A stretch of DNA of 64,000 bases from positions 185,432-249,431 of the forward strand of contig NZ_JADEYP010000002.1 in assembly GCF_020295405.1 (NCBI RefSeq). The letters run 5' to 3'. The stretch is from Sphingobacterium bovistauri (lineage in GTDB: Bacteria; Bacteroidota; Bacteroidia; Sphingobacteriales; Sphingobacteriaceae). Shown in pieces: positions 60,491 to 64,000 of the stretch. Each line of letters begins with the position of its first letter. Position 1 is the stretch's first letter. Made by a program: the position numbers and the translations under genes. Under the pieces are notes generated by a model. The model worked only from the letters and a program-made list of their open reading frames with translations, did no database searches and was not told the DNA's origin.

Positions 60491-61912
60491 TTATTTTAAA
60501 GTATTCAATAATGTAAACATGCGTTGGCGCATTTGCGAACCAGAGCTGTCATAATTGTACACTAATAGCGAAAAAGTGTATTTTTTACCATCTTTAGCAG
60601 TGTGATATCCGGTGTACCCCAGTGTGCCATTGATGGTTCCACTTTTCATTGTCATACCGTTATAAACAGGTAGACTGTTGTTAAATTCATTGAACCAAGG
60701 TCTTTTTAATGCATATTGCATGATTTGATTCATAGCCTTTGTAGTGACATTATTTTGTGGGGAAAGTCCTGAGCCGTCCACAATATCCAATTCACTTGAT
60801 TTGATATTTAGTTTTTGTTCCCAATATTTTGTTAGAAAGCGAGCTCCATCAATTGTCGAAGTTTTTCCTCCGCTTAGGACAGCTATACTTTTTAATATAG
60901 CTTCACCATACAAATTAATACTACGTTTGTTAAACCAATGTATGATTTCATGCAAAGGAGGTGAAACATGTATATTTAATAACTTAGTCTCAATAGGAAC
61001 AGGTAATCCTTTTTCTACTAATTTTTGTCCTGTTGTGATTTCATTAGCAATGAAAATGCTATCAGTTGCAAGTTCTTTGCTTAATCTAAAAGCTAAATCA
61101 TAGGCTGGATCAGGGAGTGAAAATTCAATTGTCTTTTTCAAGTCTTGGGCATAAGTACCCTTCATGATTATTTTCTCGCTGTAGGGAGCAGCGTATCCAT
61201 AGACATTATCACCTGAACCTTTAGCGCCTATTTTGACATGATTAATTAGCTTTAAGTAGCTGATGTCTGCGGTGGTATTGACAATTAGCGCTGGTTCTTG
61301 GATATTTCCAGCTTGAAAATTAACACCAAAGCTATTTTCTCTCCAGTTCAAAGATGATATGCCCGCGCCATAATAATTACCTATATCTCCCCAGGTCCAT
61401 CCTACTGGCACATCAATGCCATTGTACATTCTGTCATCAGCGATGAGTCGACCATTGATTGATTTTATTCCAGCATCTAATATTACCTTTTTCCATTTTG
61501 TTAGTATCACATCAGGATTGGAGGTCGGGTAGCGATGGCTACCTAGGGTAGGGTCGCCTTCTCCATGGATAACGATGTCCCCGTGCAATGTCCCCAAGGA
61601 ATCTATCTCCCCTGAATAATAAAGCTTTGTTTTGTAAGTGAAATCCTTGCCTAATAAATCCAATGCTGTGATCGACGTAATCACTTTCAAGGTTGATGCA
61701 GTGGGTAAACCTGTATTCGCATTTTTCTCGAAAACAGTTTCTCCATTTTCAGCATTAATCACATGCAATGAATACATTCCATTTGTCAAAGAGGAATGGT
61801 TAGAAAAAGTAATGAAGTTTTGTTCTAATTTTTGTTTAATATTTTGAGCGTGTAAATCATTTGTTGCAACAAATCCTAAGAGTCCGGCTATAAGTAAAGA
61901 ATGTATTTTCAT
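60491..61912 (-). CDS. dacB: D-alanyl-D-alanine carboxypeptidase / endopeptidase (PBP4 type, family S13)
   Basis: Trims and cuts peptidoglycan cross-links in the periplasm. Signal peptide 1-22 (cleavage after HA). The three penicillin-binding motifs are present: SxxK as S73-T-L-K76, SxN as SLN in GAGISSLNWREN? or the SGLSPQN block (the latter fits the SxN position of S13 enzymes), and KTG as K-S-G in MKSGTING. I start at ATG 61912 (473 residues); an upstream ATG would add 21 residues in front of the signal peptide and is unlikely. Confidence 0.92.
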   Translation of the reverse strand: MKIHSLLIAGLLGFVATNDLHAQNIKQKLEQNFITFSNHSSLTNGMYSLHVINAENGETVFEKNANTGLPTASTLKVITSITALDLLGKDFTYKTKLYYSGEIDSLGTLHGDIVIHGEGDPTLGSHRYPTSNPDVILTKWKKVILDAGIKSINGRLIADDRMYNGIDVPVGWTWGDIGNYYGAGISSLNWRENSFGVNFQAGNIQEPALIVNTTADISYLKLINHVKIGAKGSGDNVYGYAAPYSEKIIMKGTYAQDLKKTIEFSLPDPAYDLAFRLSKELATDSIFIANEITTGQKLVEKGLPVPIETKLLNIHVSPPLHEIIHWFNKRSINLYGEAILKSIAVLSGGKTSTIDGARFLTKYWEQKLNIKSSELDIVDGSGLSPQNNVTTKAMNQIMQYALKRPWFNEFNNSLPVYNGMTMKSGTINGTLGYTGYHTAKDGKKYTFSLLVYNYDSSGSQMRQRMFTLLNTLK

Positions 61913-61929
61913 GTTATTTGGTATATAAA

Positions 61930-61937
61930 CAAATATA
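61930..61937 (-). promoter_or_regulatory. Putative -7 box for dacB
   Basis: Minus-strand TATATTTG, an exact TAnnTTTG match, 17 bases before the dacB ATG at 61912. It falls within the longer reading frame that was rejected for dacB, which supports the shorter start. Confidence 0.48.
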
Positions 61938-62056
61938 CACTTTTCAGATAGAGGTGTAATATTCATATTTTGCAAAAAAGGTAGGTTATTCCGTCTTATA
62001 ATTTTAGAATTGGGCGTATAAATGTTTAACTTGCATTACTTTTTAGGTAAAAAATT

Positions 62057-63832
62057 ATGTCACATTTACAACGATTAGGGAAAATCAGAGAGGCTATGCA
62101 AAGCCAAGGAATAGATGCTTATATTATTCCATCTTCTGATCCACATATAAGTGAATATCTTCCAGAAAGATATAAATGCATTGCATGGGTGTCTGGATTT
62201 ACAGGGTCCGCAGGTACTTTAGTCATTACTCAAGATTTTGCCGGATTATGGACAGATGGCCGTTATTTTGTACAAGCAAATGAACAACTTGCAGGAACTG
62301 GTTTTGAGTTAGTAAAATTAAAAATTCAAGGCACCGCAGAATATGCAGAATGGTTGAGTGAAAAATTTGGTGCCGGTGCTCAAGTGGCTTTTGATGGAAA
62401 TTTGGCATCACTATTAGTCGCACAAACTGTCAAAAATACATTAGAACCTTTAGATATTAAAGTAAATGGTCATGTTGATCTATTGTCTGCTATATGGACG
62501 GATAGACCATCTTTACCTCAAGTCAAGGCTTATTTATTGGATTTAGAATCAACAGGGCAATCTACGCAGTCAAAATTGTTAGCGGTTCGCCAATTACTTT
62601 CCAAAAGTAGAGCCGAAAGTCACTTCATATCATCACTAGATGATGTAGCTTGGTTATTAAATACTCGTGGGCAAGATGTACCTTGCAATCCTGTCGTATT
62701 ATCATTTGTGTATGTTTCGCATGAAACAGCAATCCTTTTTATTGCTAATGGTAAATTAAGTCAATCAGATATTACAACCTTACATAGTCAAGGGGTTGAG
62801 GTGCGAGATTATGAGCAAGCCTTTGAATTTGTGAAAGCTATAGATGCGAATTCTATTTTGATAGATCCTAAGCGTACTTGTTTTGCGGTATATGATAGTA
62901 TAGGTACATCAGTAAAGATTATTGAAAAGATTAATCCTTCTACTTCATTAAAAGCGATTAAAAATGACATAGAAATCGGACACATTCGCAATGCGATGGT
63001 TCAAGATGGTGTTGCATTGACTAAATTTTTCAAATGGTTGGAAGAAACTATTGGTAAGGAGGAATTGTCAGAAATCTCAATTGCAGATAAATTGCGTGGA
63101 TTTAGAGCCGAACAAGAAGGTTTTGTAGATGTAAGTTTCAATACTATTGCTGGTTATCTTGATCATGGTGCTTTGCCACATTATTCTGCCACAGCGCAAA
63201 GTAACTATACGCTGAAGGAGGAAGGTTTATTGTTGGTCGATTCTGGAGGTCAATACAAAACAGGTACAACAGATATAACACGCGTAATTTCGTTGGGAAA
63301 TATTACACAAGAAGAAAAGGATGATTATACCATTGTTCTGAAAGGTACTATTGAAGGCAGTCAGGCTATTTACCCTATAGGATCAAAAGGTTATCAAATT
63401 GATGCGATAACAAGAAGACCAATTTGGGCGACGTTGCGCAATTATGGTCACGGTACTGGTCATGGTATTGGATTCTTCTTAAATGTCCATGAGGGGCCAC
63501 ATGTATTTAATCCTACACCTACAGATATTGCTATTGAAGAGGGAATGATTACTTCGATTGAGCCAGGCTTATATCGTGAAGGAAAGCATGGTATTCGTAT
63601 AGAAAATTTAGTGTTAGCGAAAAAATATGATAATAGTATTTTTGGTGATTTCATGAATTTTGAAACTTTGACAATATGCTATATCGATACAGATTTGGTG
63701 AATAAGGAATTGCTAGATCAGGTACATCTAGATTGGCTAAATAATTACAATCAATTTGTATTTGATAAATTATCTCCACACTTGTCGACAGCTGAAGCTA
63801 CTTGGCTAGCTGACAAGACAAAAGCTATCTAA
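62057..63832 (+). CDS. Xaa-Pro aminopeptidase (aminopeptidase P family, M24B)
   Basis: Releases N-terminal residues next to proline; cytosolic. The 591-residue three-domain form resembles eukaryotic APP1: two creatinase-like N-terminal domains (about 1-140 and 145-305) and a C-terminal pita-bread catalytic domain. Metal ligands can be placed at Asp394 and Asp405 (LVDSGGQYKTGTTDITR), a His near 468 in GHGTGHGIGF, Glu501 in SIEPGLY and Glu515 in IRIENL. Divergent from dacB across 144 bases; followed by a terminator. Confidence 0.94.
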   Translation: MSHLQRLGKIREAMQSQGIDAYIIPSSDPHISEYLPERYKCIAWVSGFTGSAGTLVITQDFAGLWTDGRYFVQANEQLAGTGFELVKLKIQGTAEYAEWLSEKFGAGAQVAFDGNLASLLVAQTVKNTLEPLDIKVNGHVDLLSAIWTDRPSLPQVKAYLLDLESTGQSTQSKLLAVRQLLSKSRAESHFISSLDDVAWLLNTRGQDVPCNPVVLSFVYVSHETAILFIANGKLSQSDITTLHSQGVEVRDYEQAFEFVKAIDANSILIDPKRTCFAVYDSIGTSVKIIEKINPSTSLKAIKNDIEIGHIRNAMVQDGVALTKFFKWLEETIGKEELSEISIADKLRGFRAEQEGFVDVSFNTIAGYLDHGALPHYSATAQSNYTLKEEGLLLVDSGGQYKTGTTDITRVISLGNITQEEKDDYTIVLKGTIEGSQAIYPIGSKGYQIDAITRRPIWATLRNYGHGTGHGIGFFLNVHEGPHVFNPTPTDIAIEEGMITSIEPGLYREGKHGIRIENLVLAKKYDNSIFGDFMNFETLTICYIDTDLVNKELLDQVHLDWLNNYNQFVFDKLSPHLSTAEATWLADKTKAI

Positions 63833-63841
63833 TTGAAATAA

Positions 63842-63872
63842 AAAGAAGCTGTCCAAAAAGGGCAGCTTCTTT
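63842..63872. terminator. Terminator after aminopeptidase P, probably shared with a convergent gene
   Basis: Thirteen-position arms (AAAGAAGCTGTCC with its complement, one T-G pair) around AAAAA, then TTGTTTTATTT. A-rich sequence on the other side lets it work in both directions. Confidence 0.82.
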
Positions 63873-63906
63873 GTTTTATTTCGATTTTTAAGAAAACTTC
63901 TAATTG

Positions 63907-64000
63907 TTAAGCTGCATACTTGGATACAGAGGATATTTTGGATATTTTGTAATTATTGACAGTTTTGGATTCTGTTTTATTGCTAATAGAAGAGTTTATA
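63907..64000 (-). CDS. Possible C-terminal end of a gene leaving the window
   Basis: From the right edge, the minus strand is open for 30 codons to a TAA at 63907, ending in a hydrophilic, Ser/Lys/Asn-rich tail (…VNNYKISKISSVSKYAA). The stop is 35 bases from the shared terminator, where a convergent gene would be expected to end. Too little is visible to name a family, and a chance open frame of this length is not rare in AT-rich DNA. Confidence 0.4.
   Translation of the reverse strand, partial: INSSISNKTESKTVNNYKISKISSVSKYAA

Noticed and set aside
1..64000. Mobile elements, prophage, CRISPR or defence island
   Set aside because: No transposase, integrase, phage, cas or restriction genes, no repeat arrays and no tRNA attachment site were seen; gene order is typical core genome.

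Overview
The window is ordinary chromosomal DNA from a low-GC member of the Bacteroidota, most likely family Sphingobacteriaceae (Sphingobacterium/Pedobacter relatives). Four things point there: the giant type IX secretion translocon protein SprA next to ruvA; many protein families largely confined to Bacteroidota (DUF2480, DUF3109, DUF4920, DUF6427, BlaI/M56 pairs with TonB-plug-like tails); almost no Shine-Dalgarno sequences; and repeated matches to the Bacteroidota -7 promoter box TAnnTTTG. I see no rRNA, tRNA, CRISPR array, insertion sequence, integrase or phage gene. No gene-free stretch exceeds 300 bases; the longest (39217-39467, 251 bases) is a divergent promoter region.

Layout. 1-1.7 kb: end of a cytochrome-oxidase assembly group (cysteine-less SCO-like protein, DUF420, small conserved protein). 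1.7-4.9 kb: pckA, DoxX and LD-carboxypeptidase on the minus strand. 5-7.1 kb: metG. 7.2-11.3 kb: minus-strand brnQ-folP and DUF4920-tsaC-dapD. 11.4-13.8 kb: S4 RNA-binding protein, TPR lipoprotein and gltA. 14-16.4 kb: BlaI repressor plus M56 sensor protease under a palindromic operator. 16.5-19.6 kb: OsmC, SGNH lipoprotein and FadL-type porin. 19.7-22.3 kb: tpx, a degenerate GDP-mannose-dehydratase-like protein and a coiled-coil membrane protein. 22.5-30.7 kb: a minus-strand envelope block (TerC, polyprenyl synthase, DUF3109, DUF3108, DUF2480, PpiD-like foldase, lptC, barrel protein). 30.9-36.4 kb: DUF6427, ccmD-like, ccmC, ccmB, YtxH-like, MsbA-like ABC exporter and a coiled-coil protein. 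36.5-39.2 kb: LVIVD lipoprotein/barrel pair and a SAM hydrolase. 39.5-42.7 kb: PhoH, purC, STAS and rnz. 42.8-47.8 kb: hisC-hisB-hisH-hisA-hisF-hisIE. 47.9-50.4 kb: small membrane proteins, a WD40 protein and free-Met-sulfoxide reductase. 50.5-60.4 kb: maeB-ruvA-sprA. 60.5-63.8 kb: dacB and aminopeptidase P. A minus-strand gene probably runs off the right edge.

How the genes work together. Central carbon metabolism is represented by pckA, gltA and maeB. Envelope building and export is represented by lptC, PpiD, MsbA-like, dacB, ldcA-like and sprA. Respiratory haem and copper handling is represented by ccmBCD, SCO-like and DUF420, and histidine synthesis by the his cluster, which lacks hisG and hisD here. 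I found no large new system. The best leads are: an operator-controlled BlaI/M56 pair whose sensor carries four plug-like repeats; a set of promoters whose -7 box ends 3-6 bases before the start codon, suggesting leaderless mRNAs; a long hairpin inserted between hisB and hisH; and the degenerate dehydratase-like protein. Domain and family calls come from reading the sequence, not from a database search.
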